This document shows positions 30,154 through 38,222 of a stretch of 64,000 nt of DNA, in pieces. The translations under genes and the position numbers were made by a program. Source of the stretch: an uncultured Campylobacter sp. (GTDB lineage Bacteria > Campylobacterota > Campylobacteria > Campylobacterales > Campylobacteraceae). The stretch lies in the NCBI GenBank assembly GCA_900539505.1, contig UQCL01000003.1, positions 1-64,000 on the forward strand. The letters are read 5' to 3'. Position 1 is the stretch's first letter. Every line of letters begins with the position of its first letter. The notes below the pieces were generated by a model, which saw nothing but the letters and a program-made list of their open reading frames with translations, did no database searches and was not told the origin of the DNA.

Positions 30154-31650
30154 ATGGGTGAAGATATTTGGGGCGGCAGCAGCAATCCTGCGTCGCTAGC
30201 CAGTATAAGACGTAAAAGTGGCGAAGAAAAAAAGCCTCTGGACGAGAAACCACAGGCGCAACCTGAGAATTTAGATTTAACGCAAGAAGCTCTTGCGGCG
30301 GATGATACTAGCGAGCAAAATTCTGCGACTCGGAATTCTATAGAGCAAAATTCTACTTTTGCAAAACAGAATTTCACACCACAGAATTCTGTGGAGCAAA
30401 ATTTAGCTTTTGCAGCTCAAGGCTTGGATGAAGAAAATTCTATTTTGCGAGATTCTGCTGCGACAGGCTCTAGCGAGCAAGATTCTAACGCTAAAAGTTT
30501 GAATTCTACCGAAAATGCTGCGAACTCGCAGAATTTTGTGGAGCAAAATTCCACTTGGCAAAATTCAGCTTCCTCAAATTCCGATAGAATTAACTCTACG
30601 CAAAGCTCAGCAAGGCAGATCTCAGCGGCTAAGGCTTATGATTTAAATAAAGCCTACGTATTTTATATGTTCCTTGGGCCTTTCGGCGCGCATAGATTTT
30701 ATCTTGGGCGTATAATCTCCGCGATTTTTCAGCTTTTAGGCGGCTTACCATTTCTCATCTGGCTCTTTTTAATAGTAGTTACCGTCATGTGGACGAGTAT
30801 AGAAGGTAACGATCTGTTAGCGCTTATAAACTCGTCTCGTCCGGATTTGGGTGTGCAAGCATCAGACCTAAAAGATATAGAACAGGGCTTTTTTCATTTT
30901 ATGGTTATTTTCTCGGTGCCCAATGTTTTATTTTTGATTTGGCTTGTTAGCGACTTTTTTAGGTTGCCTGAAATGGTGCGAAAGCTAAATGCCTCCGTGG
31001 GTGTGGGAGATATTACCTATCTTTATGCGGACGATGTTATGGAATGTGGCGAGAGTCTATCTAATGCCGAAACCGCTCTTTATATAGCATTTGGACTTGA
31101 GGTACTAAGTGCAGTGAGTGGATATATTAAAAATGCGGACAAGGCTGGTGCACTACAAGGTATCGGGATTATTTTGGTAATATGTTTAGCTGTAGGGCTA
31201 TATTTTTTAGCGCGCGCAATACGCAGCACGGATTTGCTATCAAATGCTGCGATTGCTGGAGTTTTTTCGACTATAAGTGCGTTAATCATCGTATTTATAG
31301 GCTTTGGGCTTTTTAAGCCTTCTGTCTTTGCACTGTGTGTTTCTTGCGTGTGCATGTTGGTATATTTGATTTATCGGTTATTAATTAGCAAGGAGCTTTA
31401 TGATTGTAGTGGCGAGAAAGACTATTTGAGAGCGTTTTATGTTATCGCAGCTACGGAGATGATAACTCTAGTTCTTGCGATACTTGGCTCGCAGCTTTTA
31501 GTTCTAGTATCCACCATAGGTCAGGTTGTCGCAGCAGTTCTAAATGTTTCGGCGGTTTATGGCACTAGAGAGGTTACCGCTTCAAAAGGCGGCTACAATC
31601 TAGCGAATCTGGCGTATCACGTAAGGCAGATGAACGGACGGGAGTTTTAG
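30154..31650 (+). CDS. TM2-domain polytopic membrane protein with Asn/Gln/Ser-rich N terminus
   Basis: A 498-residue protein. Residues 1-150 are low complexity, built around repeated EQNS, ENS and QNS units with no predicted fold. Residues about 165-230 hold a TM2 domain (AYVFYMFLGPFGAHRFYLG). The rest has about eight more membrane helices. The coding DNA of the disordered part is made of AGAATTCTG and GCAAAATTC words also common in the gaps. Function unknown. It lies 60 bases upstream of the second DUF805 gene. Confidence 0.75.
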   Translation: MGEDIWGGSSNPASLASIRRKSGEEKKPLDEKPQAQPENLDLTQEALAADDTSEQNSATRNSIEQNSTFAKQNFTPQNSVEQNLAFAAQGLDEENSILRDSAATGSSEQDSNAKSLNSTENAANSQNFVEQNSTWQNSASSNSDRINSTQSSARQISAAKAYDLNKAYVFYMFLGPFGAHRFYLGRIISAIFQLLGGLPFLIWLFLIVVTVMWTSIEGNDLLALINSSRPDLGVQASDLKDIEQGFFHFMVIFSVPNVLFLIWLVSDFFRLPEMVRKLNASVGVGDITYLYADDVMECGESLSNAETALYIAFGLEVLSAVSGYIKNADKAGALQGIGIILVICLAVGLYFLARAIRSTDLLSNAAIAGVFSTISALIIVFIGFGLFKPSVFALCVSCVCMLVYLIYRLLISKELYDCSGEKDYLRAFYVIAATEMITLVLAILGSQLLVLVSTIGQVVAAVLNVSAVYGTREVTASKGGYNLANLAYHVRQMNGREF

Positions 31651-31675
31651 GTATTTAAATTTAAGGGGCGATTAG

Positions 31676-31681
31676 TATAAT
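31676..31681 (+). promoter_or_regulatory. -10 box of second DUF805 gene
   Basis: TTAGTATAATCC contains TATAAT; predicted start near 31688, with AAAAAAGGAGTTT before the ATG. Confidence 0.55.
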
Positions 31682-31710
31682 CCTACATTATTTTAAAAAA
31701 GGAGTTTAAA

Positions 31711-32154
31711 ATGACTTTTATGGAGTCCGTGCAAACTTGCGTCAAGCAAAAATACGCCGCATTTAGCGGGCGAGCATCGAGGTCGGAGTACTGGTGGTTT
31801 TTTCTATTTACCGTGCTTGGCGGGATTGTTTTGAGCTTGATAGATGGCGTTTTAGGCACTACGATAGGGTATAATCAAATAATAGCCGGCAAAATCGTCC
31901 ATCAAGAAATCGGCATTATAGATGCGCTTTTTCAGCTAGCTATGCTCGTGCCAGCCATCGCCGTATCGGTCAGGCGACTACATGACACCGATAGAAGCGG
32001 CTGGTTTTTTCTGCTTATTTTAACGCCGATAGTGGGTGCTTTTTTCGGCGATATCGGGCTTTTGGTATCATTTGTGGGTTGGATAGTGCTGCTTGTATTT
32101 TTCGTGCAGCGCGGCGATAGCGGGTCCAATCGCTTCGGATACGATCCGCTATGA
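31711..32154 (+). CDS. DUF805 inner-membrane protein, copy 2
   Basis: A 147-residue, four-helix protein with the same DUF805 signatures as copy 1: FSGRASRSEYWWFFLF, RRLHDTDRSGWFFLL and SNRFGYDPL. Slightly longer in the central loop. Probably an older duplicate, since the leader sequence is also shared. Function unknown. Confidence 0.9.
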   Translation: MTFMESVQTCVKQKYAAFSGRASRSEYWWFFLFTVLGGIVLSLIDGVLGTTIGYNQIIAGKIVHQEIGIIDALFQLAMLVPAIAVSVRRLHDTDRSGWFFLLILTPIVGAFFGDIGLLVSFVGWIVLLVFFVQRGDSGSNRFGYDPL

Positions 32155-32172
32155 TAAAGCTCTAAAGATTTG

Positions 32173-32198
32173 CGGAATTTTAGAATTCTAAAATTCCG
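32173..32198. repeat. 26-base perfect palindrome after DUF805 copy 2
   Basis: A perfect palindrome centred on GAATTC, with CGGAATTTTA on the left and TAAAATTCCG on the right, 19 bases after the gene. It belongs to the recurrent GCGGAATTTT-type palindromes of the gaps and may act as a terminator. Confidence 0.6.
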
Positions 32199-32371
32199 TG
32201 CAGATAAAATTCTTTGTATTATCACTTAAAATTCTATGCATAAGTACTTTGCAGCGCTAAATTTTTCTTAGAATAAGCTTTTCAAATCCTCTTTAATTGA
32301 TTGCCGTTATCTGTAACTTAGAATTTTTATATTATAATGGCGCTCAAAATTTTATTTCGGAAAGGATGAAA

Positions 32372-32884
32372 ATGAAAGAGAGAGTCGAGGCGCTGTTCGC
32401 GCAAAACCCTAAAATTTCGATCGCGCAGATCTGCAAGGAGCTCGGCGCGAAGGAGATCGACGTGCTGCTAAACCTGCCCGAGCGCTTCGGAAAGAGCGCG
32501 GGCGGCGATAAATTCGGCGAGGTCATTAGGGAGCTTGAGAGCTGGGGTGAGGTGCTTTTCGTAAAAAATACGCCGAGCTTCATAATCGAGTTTAAAACCA
32601 AGATCCCAAGCGGCAAAAGCGCGCGCGGATTTTATAATTTCGGCATGGGCGCAAACGGCGATGAGGCGCACGGGCTAGGCATTTTGGCGGGGCATCTAAA
32701 GACGGATGAGATCGATAAGATCATCCTCGTTACACAGACTTTCATGGGGATGCTCTCGAAATTCGTGGGCTTTTACGACAAAGCGGGCGAGAATATCTTT
32801 AAAATTTACGTCTCGCGCGACGAGAAAGGACAGCTTCTAGCCGAGCAAGACGCGAAATTTGAAGCGTTAAAAGCCGCGATTTAG
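32372..32884 (+). CDS. HutX/HuvX-like cytosolic haem-utilisation protein
   Basis: A 170-residue protein resembling the ChuX/HutX family: LLNLPERFG, VIRELESWGEVLFV, FIIEFKTKIPSGKSARGFYNF and FDKAGENIFKIYVSRDE-like elements in family order. Members bind haem in the cytosol or pass it to degrading enzymes. The ATG at 32372 is chosen since AAAGG at 32361-32365 is correctly spaced; the ATG six bases earlier is too close. No haem uptake genes are adjacent. Confidence 0.8.
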   Translation: MKERVEALFAQNPKISIAQICKELGAKEIDVLLNLPERFGKSAGGDKFGEVIRELESWGEVLFVKNTPSFIIEFKTKIPSGKSARGFYNFGMGANGDEAHGLGILAGHLKTDEIDKIILVTQTFMGMLSKFVGFYDKAGENIFKIYVSRDEKGQLLAEQDAKFEALKAAI

Positions 32885-33279
32885 CGCTCGCGCAAAACTC
32901 GTCTTGCGTAAAATTTTGCTCTTGCGCGGGCATTTTAGGCTTGATCTCGCCTTTTGCGCGCGAGATCAAATCCGTAGAATTCTACTGCGAAATAACACTG
33001 CGCACGCTTCTATGCGCTCGCGCAAGACCCGCCTTGCTCTGCTCGCTCATCGCTTGCTTAACGGCGCGTTGAAATTCTACGAGGCGCCAACTAAGGCGCT
33101 TTAAGCTAGCCAATAAGCTTTCGGGCAAAATTTTAAATTATCGTTGATGATGAAATTCCAAACTCGCCTCGTCGCTATTTGCGTCTTAAGGCGTTTGGAA
33201 TTTCACTAGTCAGCTTGCGCCTACTTTATTTGAAGCGGAATTTTGCCGCTTTAAATAGCCATTCTTTTCAAATTTACTT
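32885..33279. other. non-coding gap with two strong hairpins
   Basis: No convincing gene. A 10-base perfect stem TTGATCTCGC / GCGAGATCAA lies at 32941-32969, and a 12-base perfect stem GAAATTCCAAAC / GTTTGGAATTTC at 33152-33204, itself containing CGCC/GGCG. Both may end transcription from the HutX-like gene or the convergent gene. Two short plus-strand open frames here are translated repeats. Confidence 0.5.
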
Positions 33280-33714
33280 TCAACAATCTGCTGCTAAATT
33301 TTCAAAAATTTTATTTATATTATCTTTGTATTGCTTATCGTCAAATTCTAAATTATTATTCGTAATTTTCCGCCCGGTAATATCTCCAAGCTCCATAAGA
33401 TACTGCTTGAACTTTTCTAAAAATTTATCTACGTTCGCCTTTTTATCGTAGCCCCACTCATCTGAGCTAAAATGAATATACGCGATAATTTTTTTGCTTT
33501 TAAGATAATATTTCGGTTGATAAATTCCTGATTTCGGAAAATATCTCGACACTTCCCCGCTCAAACAAAGGCAAATATCGATCTTTTGCAGCGAGCGCAT
33601 TTCAAAATCGTTAAAAATCCTTTTAATCTCTTTTCTTGCCGCTCTTATAATATCCGGCATATAGATCGGCACATCATCCGCCCCGCCGATAACGGCATTT
33701 ATGTTAAATTTCAC
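33280..33714 (-). CDS. AT-rich hypothetical protein, possible orphan immunity protein
   Basis: A 144-residue soluble protein with no signal or membrane segment, starting at GTG 33714 (GACGAGG six bases before). I do not recognise the family. It is Lys/Ile/Asn-rich (KITNNNLEFDDKQYKDNINK) and clearly more AT-rich than its neighbours, which suggests recent acquisition. Its size, acidity and isolated position resemble immunity genes, but that is speculation. TATAAT at 33766-33771 (minus strand) could drive it. Confidence 0.55.
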   Translation of the reverse strand: MKFNINAVIGGADDVPIYMPDIIRAARKEIKRIFNDFEMRSLQKIDICLCLSGEVSRYFPKSGIYQPKYYLKSKKIIAYIHFSSDEWGYDKKANVDKFLEKFKQYLMELGDITGRKITNNNLEFDDKQYKDNINKIFENLAADC

Positions 33715-33746
33715 ACGGCACCTCGTCCTTAAATTATAAAGTGATA

Positions 33747-33881
33747 TTATTCAAAATTTTGGCTCATTATATCATCTTCATAATATTTATTGAGCGTCGG
33801 GGTTACCCGGGGTTTTAAATCGGTTATATTTTTTATCAAAACAGACCCGAATAAAGATAAAATTTTATAAAATCTACCGTT
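33747..33881 (-). pseudogene. possible 3' remnant of a protein gene upstream of the AT-rich gene
   Basis: An uninterrupted 44-codon minus-strand frame without a proper start ends in protein-like sequence (TDLKPRVTPTLNKYYEDD, then IMSQNFE, stop). It directly precedes the AT-rich hypothetical gene on the same strand. It could be the truncated tail of a toxin or other lost gene; it could also be chance. Confidence 0.25.
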
Positions 33882-34021
33882 TTAATTTCATATCTCAAAA
33901 ACTTTCCGCCGCCACGCAAGGAGCGTCAAATTTTAAAATTGAAATTTTATACGTTAAGCTTAAAGCCTACAAAACTCCGATATTTAGGGCAATGCAGACC
34001 TGAATTTTTATCTTTTACTGC

Positions 34022-34027
34022 TATAAT
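34022..34027 (+). promoter_or_regulatory. extended -10 box of reductase cassette 2
   Basis: TGCTATAAT is an extended -10 (TGnTATAAT). The predicted start near 34034 gives a leader of about 60 bases that contains two CTTAAG palindromes. Confidence 0.6.
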
Positions 34028-34042
34028 TCTCTCAGAAATTTA

Positions 34043-34073
34043 AATCTTAAGATTAAAAAGTATTCTTAAGAAT
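34043..34073. promoter_or_regulatory. tandem CTTAAG palindromes in cassette 2 leader
   Basis: AATCTTAAGATT (34043-34054) and ATTCTTAAGAAT (34062-34073) are perfect 12-base palindromes, their centres 19 bases apart. They lie just downstream of the predicted start, where a repressor would block transcription. Confidence 0.45.
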
Positions 34074-34093
34074 TTTATAAGACGGAGGAGATC

Positions 34094-34693
34094 TTGAATA
34101 GATTGATTTTGAAGATTTATGCGTGGCAAAATACCGCTACGCCGTGGTTTTGGCTCTTTGTGATAAGCGCAGGCTATCTTGCGGTATCGTATTTTTTCTT
34201 TCAGCGCTGCCTTTTTATGTCGCCTACGCAGACGAGCGCCCTCGTGCGTCTGGGCTTTGCCGTAGCGGGCGTGGGCGCGCTCATCGGCCTACTGATGCCG
34301 TTTAGCTTCATAACAAGGCTCATTGCTTACGCGCTTGGCTTTGCGGGCGCGATATATGGGTTTACGCAAAGCTCCGCGCCGCACACCGCCGCAGATACGG
34401 CAAATTGCCTCTCGTCACCTGCATTTCCTTTTGCGGCGCCGCTTGATAGCCTGCTATCGGAGCTATTTCGCCCCGCAAGCTGCACGGGTACTCCGTCCTT
34501 TCCCGCAGGCACCGCGCTTAGCGATGTGCAGAGCTTTTTTGGCGGATTTTACGGCGAGGGGTTTTATCTGGTGCCGAGCATAAAATTTGCAGACGCGGCG
34601 CAGTGCGCGCAGGTAGCGTTTGCGGCATTCGCGGCCGTTTTGGTCGTGATGTTTGTGGGCTTTTTATACGGAAGATTTACGAGAAGTTTTTAA
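34094..34693 (+). CDS. DsbI-like membrane protein lacking the CXXC pair
   Basis: A 199-residue protein with about five membrane helices. It aligns by motif with the DsbB/DsbI group of thiol oxidases: FQRCLFMSP in the first loop, CLSSPAFPFAAPLD and SCTGTPSFPAGTALSDVQSF in the long periplasmic loop, then GFYLVPSIKFADAAQ. Where DsbI has a P-C-x-x-C redox pair, this protein has P-T-Q-T-S (residues 44-48). The second pair (Cys105, Cys130) remains. The start is TTG 34094 behind GGAGGAG. It leads a cytochrome-TorA cassette, 20 bases before the cytochrome. Confidence 0.7.
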   Translation: MNRLILKIYAWQNTATPWFWLFVISAGYLAVSYFFFQRCLFMSPTQTSALVRLGFAVAGVGALIGLLMPFSFITRLIAYALGFAGAIYGFTQSSAPHTAADTANCLSSPAFPFAAPLDSLLSELFRPASCTGTPSFPAGTALSDVQSFFGGFYGEGFYLVPSIKFADAAQCAQVAFAAFAAVLVVMFVGFLYGRFTRSF

Positions 34694-34713
34694 AATTTTA
34701 AGAAAGGATAAGC

Positions 34714-35322
34714 ATGAAGTTTTTAAATTCTATTGCGGCTGCGGCGGCTCTTGCGGCTGCGATCGCAAGCTACGCTGGCGCCGAGGTTAAGGCGGGCGAG
34801 ACGCTTTACGGCACGGTGCTAAAGCAGGTAAGCGTAAGCGGCGATTTGTCGCACAAGGACGGCAGGCTGCTGCCTACAAACGCCATAGAGGTCTTGGAGG
34901 TTAAGGACGGAGTGGTGAAATTTTCGCTCACCGGCTATCAAAATCCAAAGGCGCCGAACGTTATTTATTTCACGCCTAAAGCGCGCATAATCGCGGTGGC
35001 GTTTTCGAAGCAGGCTAAATTTCAAAGCGAGAGCTTGGGCGAAGAGGACGGCTTTAATAAAGTTAAAATAACCGCCTACACCGATGAGGGCGCGCTAAGC
35101 GGCGACGTGGATAAAATTTTCGCGGGCGCTAAAGAGAAATTTGAAGCCTCGTGTAGCGTCTGCCACGCTCTGCATCAACCCGTCAGCTACGAAGCAAACA
35201 GATGGCCCGGCTACATAAAATCGATGCTTTCGCGCACGCCTATCAGCAAGGATGAGAGCTGGACGGTGGTGCAGTATCTGCAAAAGCACTCCAAGGACGT
35301 AAATTTAAAGGATATGAAATGA
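34714..35322 (+). CDS. monohaem cytochrome c partner of TorA-like reductase 2
   Basis: A 202-residue periplasmic protein: signal peptide of about 23 residues (Ala-rich, ending SYAGA), an N-terminal beta domain, and one haem site CSVCH at residues 147-151 followed by ALHQPVSYEANRWPG. It is the paralog of the cassette 1 cytochrome, with the same domain order. The stop overlaps the reductase ATG (ATGA), so the two are coupled and made together. Likely electron donor to the reductase. Confidence 0.85.
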   Translation: MKFLNSIAAAAALAAAIASYAGAEVKAGETLYGTVLKQVSVSGDLSHKDGRLLPTNAIEVLEVKDGVVKFSLTGYQNPKAPNVIYFTPKARIIAVAFSKQAKFQSESLGEEDGFNKVKITAYTDEGALSGDVDKIFAGAKEKFEASCSVCHALHQPVSYEANRWPGYIKSMLSRTPISKDESWTVVQYLQKHSKDVNLKDMK

Positions 35323-37835
35323 AAAGACGAAATTTTTTAAAGCTCGGCGCGGCGGTCTCTGCGCTTCCGCTCATCCCAAGCTCGATGCTCGCGGCGGATA
35401 AGCTTACCGCGCTTAAGAAAAACGGCGAAATTTTAACCGCGGCGCGGTGGGGAATTTTAAAAGCGAGCGTCAAAAACGGCAAGATCGTAAAATCCGCGCC
35501 GTGGAAGATCACCTCTAAAATTCCAAATACGCTTCAAAATACGATGGCGGATCTCGTTTATAACACGCGCATCAAAGCGCCGATGGTGCGAAAATCCTAT
35601 CTCGCCGATCCCGATAATCCTAAGCCGGAGCTTCGCGGACTTGACGAATGGGTCGAGGTAAAATATGAAGACGCGATCAAGCTCGTCGCGCGCGAGCTTA
35701 AAAAGACGCGCGAGCAAAAGGGCGCGGACTCGGTGTTTGCGGGTAGCTACGGCTGGCAGAGCACGGGCAACGTGCATGTCTCAAGGACGCTGCTTCATAG
35801 ATTTATGAATTTAAGCGGCGGCTTTACGGGCGTCACGGGCGATTACTCTACGGGAGCGGCGCAGGTCATAATGCCGCACGTAACGGGCTCAAATCAGGTC
35901 TATGAGCAGCAAACCTCGTGGCCGGTGGTGCTTGAAAACTCTAAAGTTGTAGTCTTTTGGGGGCTAAATCCGATCTCTACGCTTCGCGTGGCATGGACGA
36001 GCTCGGACGAGCAGGGATTTAAGTATTTCGAGCAGTTAAAAAACAGCGACAAAGAGATCATTATCATTGATCCAATCAAAACCGTAAGCGGCAAGTATTT
36101 CGAGGGTAAAGCGCGATGGATCGCCCCTCGCCCTAACACTGACGTAGCGATGATGCTAGGCATGGCGCAGCATCTCTACTCGCAGGGCAAGTACGATAAG
36201 GAATTTTTGCAAAACTACACCGTGGGCTTTGAAAAATTCGTGCCGTACCTCACGGGGCAGAGCGACGGCGTGGCTAAGACGCCCGAGTGGGCTAGTGAAA
36301 TTTGCGGCATTGGCGCGGATGTGATAAAAGAGCTTGCGATAAAATTTTACGAAAACCGCACGATGATAATGGCGGGTTGGGGTATCCAGCGCGCTCATCA
36401 CGGCGAGCAGGCGCACTGGATGATCGTAACCCTATGCGCGATGCTAGGGCAGATCGGACTTGCAGGAGGCGGCTTTGGCTTTAGCTACCACTACGCTAAC
36501 GGCGGCGCGCCTACTTGCGCGGGCGGCGTGATCGGCGGAATGAACGCGGCAAGCGTCGGCGTCGTTAAGGACGGCAAATTTTTAGGGCTTGCGCAGGATC
36601 AGAAGCAAGGCGGCGAAGCAGCCCAAGCATGGCTGGTAAATACGGCGAAGGTTGCTTTCCCTCTAGCTCGTATCGCGGACGCACTGCTAAATCCCGGCAA
36701 GACGATCGACGCGAATGGCGCAAAGATCACTTATCCGAAGATCGATTTTATCTACTGGGTCGGCGGAAATCCGATCGTGCATCATCAAGACACCAACACC
36801 AACATCAAAGCTTGGCGCAAGCCGCGCACCATCGTAGTAAATGAAATTTACTGGACGCCGACTGCTAAGATGGCGGACATCGTGTTTCCGACCACGACGG
36901 AGTATGAGCGCAACGACATCACGATGAGCGGAGACTACTCCAATATGCATATAATCCCGATGAAGCAGGTCGTCGCCAAGCAGCACGGCGCGAAAGATGA
37001 TTATCAAATTTTTACCGACCTTTGTAAGGCTTATGCAGACGGGCTTGCCGAGGTTTATACAGACGGCGGCAAAACGGAGATGGATTGGATCAAAGAATTT
37101 TACGAAGGAGCGGCAAGCGCCGTGAACGCAAACACCGCTTTAGGCATTCAGATGCCGAGCTTCGAGCAGTGGTGGGAGAAAAACGAGCCGACGGAATTTT
37201 ACGAAACGCCGGAGAGTGCTGCGTATGTGAGCTTTGAGGATTTTAGAAACGATCCCGTTTTGGAGGCTTTGGGAACGCCTAGCGGGCTGATTGAAATTTA
37301 CTCCGATACGATAGAGGCTATGAACTACAAAGATTGCGGCGCGCATCCGATGTGGTTCGAGCCCGTCGAGTGGCTCGGGATGAAGGATAAGCCTGCGAAA
37401 TTTCACCTGCTTAGCATCCATCCGTATGACCGCTTGCATTCGCAGCAGAGCAACACCTCAAATCGCAAAAGATACGCCGTCGCGGATCGCGAGCCGGTGC
37501 TAATAAATACCGAGGACGCTAAGGAGCTCGGCATAAAGCAGGGCGATCTAGTGCGCGTGTATAACGCTCGCGGTGAAATTTTAGCGGGAGCCAACGTAAG
37601 CGACGACATAATGCGCGGCGTGGTGCAGATCTTCGAAGGCGCGTGGTACGATCCTAACGCCGAGGGGCTTTGCAAAAACGGAAATCCGAACGTGCTTACG
37701 ATCGATCTTCCTACGAGCGAGCTTGCCAACGGCAACATCTCTCACACGGCGTTAGTAAATATCGAGCTTTATAAACACAAGGCGGGCGAGGATATCAAAC
37801 TAACCGCGTTTATGCCGCCTAAGGGGGCGAAGTAG
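35319..37835 (+). CDS. torA: periplasmic TMAO-reductase-type molybdoenzyme, cassette 2
   Basis: An 838-residue DMSO-reductase-family enzyme with a Tat signal (KRRNFLKLG). It matches E. coli TorA closely at several places from memory: GDYSTGAAQVIMPHVTGS (Ser177 as expected Mo ligand), YEQQTSWPVVLENSK, IPMKQVV, and GTPSGLIEIYSDTIEAMNY. The substrate loop is GSYGWQSTG (142-150). It probably reduces TMAO, possibly DMSO, in the periplasm with electrons from the coupled cytochrome. TorA as a symbol is by resemblance; substrate is not proven. Confidence 0.88.
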   Translation: MKRRNFLKLGAAVSALPLIPSSMLAADKLTALKKNGEILTAARWGILKASVKNGKIVKSAPWKITSKIPNTLQNTMADLVYNTRIKAPMVRKSYLADPDNPKPELRGLDEWVEVKYEDAIKLVARELKKTREQKGADSVFAGSYGWQSTGNVHVSRTLLHRFMNLSGGFTGVTGDYSTGAAQVIMPHVTGSNQVYEQQTSWPVVLENSKVVVFWGLNPISTLRVAWTSSDEQGFKYFEQLKNSDKEIIIIDPIKTVSGKYFEGKARWIAPRPNTDVAMMLGMAQHLYSQGKYDKEFLQNYTVGFEKFVPYLTGQSDGVAKTPEWASEICGIGADVIKELAIKFYENRTMIMAGWGIQRAHHGEQAHWMIVTLCAMLGQIGLAGGGFGFSYHYANGGAPTCAGGVIGGMNAASVGVVKDGKFLGLAQDQKQGGEAAQAWLVNTAKVAFPLARIADALLNPGKTIDANGAKITYPKIDFIYWVGGNPIVHHQDTNTNIKAWRKPRTIVVNEIYWTPTAKMADIVFPTTTEYERNDITMSGDYSNMHIIPMKQVVAKQHGAKDDYQIFTDLCKAYADGLAEVYTDGGKTEMDWIKEFYEGAASAVNANTALGIQMPSFEQWWEKNEPTEFYETPESAAYVSFEDFRNDPVLEALGTPSGLIEIYSDTIEAMNYKDCGAHPMWFEPVEWLGMKDKPAKFHLLSIHPYDRLHSQQSNTSNRKRYAVADREPVLINTEDAKELGIKQGDLVRVYNARGEILAGANVSDDIMRGVVQIFEGAWYDPNAEGLCKNGNPNVLTIDLPTSELANGNISHTALVNIELYKHKAGEDIKLTAFMPPKGAK

Positions 37836-38222
37836 GGATTGGGAGCGGTTTAGGTTTTAAGACTGGCTCATTGCTGGCTTGGACTAGATACGCCAATCCT
37901 CTACAGGCTTTAGCCAAACTCGCCGTGGTTTTGCTACGGCGAGGCATATCAATTTCGACTTGCCGCGGCTTTATATAGTCGCGGCTGTGTATCGGGACCA
38001 ATTTGCTTGCTACAGCCTCGCGACTTCAACGATAGGTCACGGAGCTGATTTAAATTTTATAGCCTTGCGCTTGCAGTGATGACTGAGTTGATTTGATTTA
38101 TCGTAACTTTGAGCTGTGGCAGGCTGGAGATAACAGCAAGCAATATTTGCCTCGCCGCCCTACTCTCTATTTGCTCGTGAAATTCTCGCTAAATTTAAGA
38201 ACTTGCCGTTTGGACTAAAATT
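37836..38222. other. non-coding gap after reductase 2
   Basis: No gene seen. CTCGCCGT / ACGGCGAG (37919-37943) is a perfect 8-base stem with a 9-base loop, and GCCGCG / CGCGGC follows shortly after. They are the likely transcription end of cassette 2, though without a T run. Confidence 0.5.
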
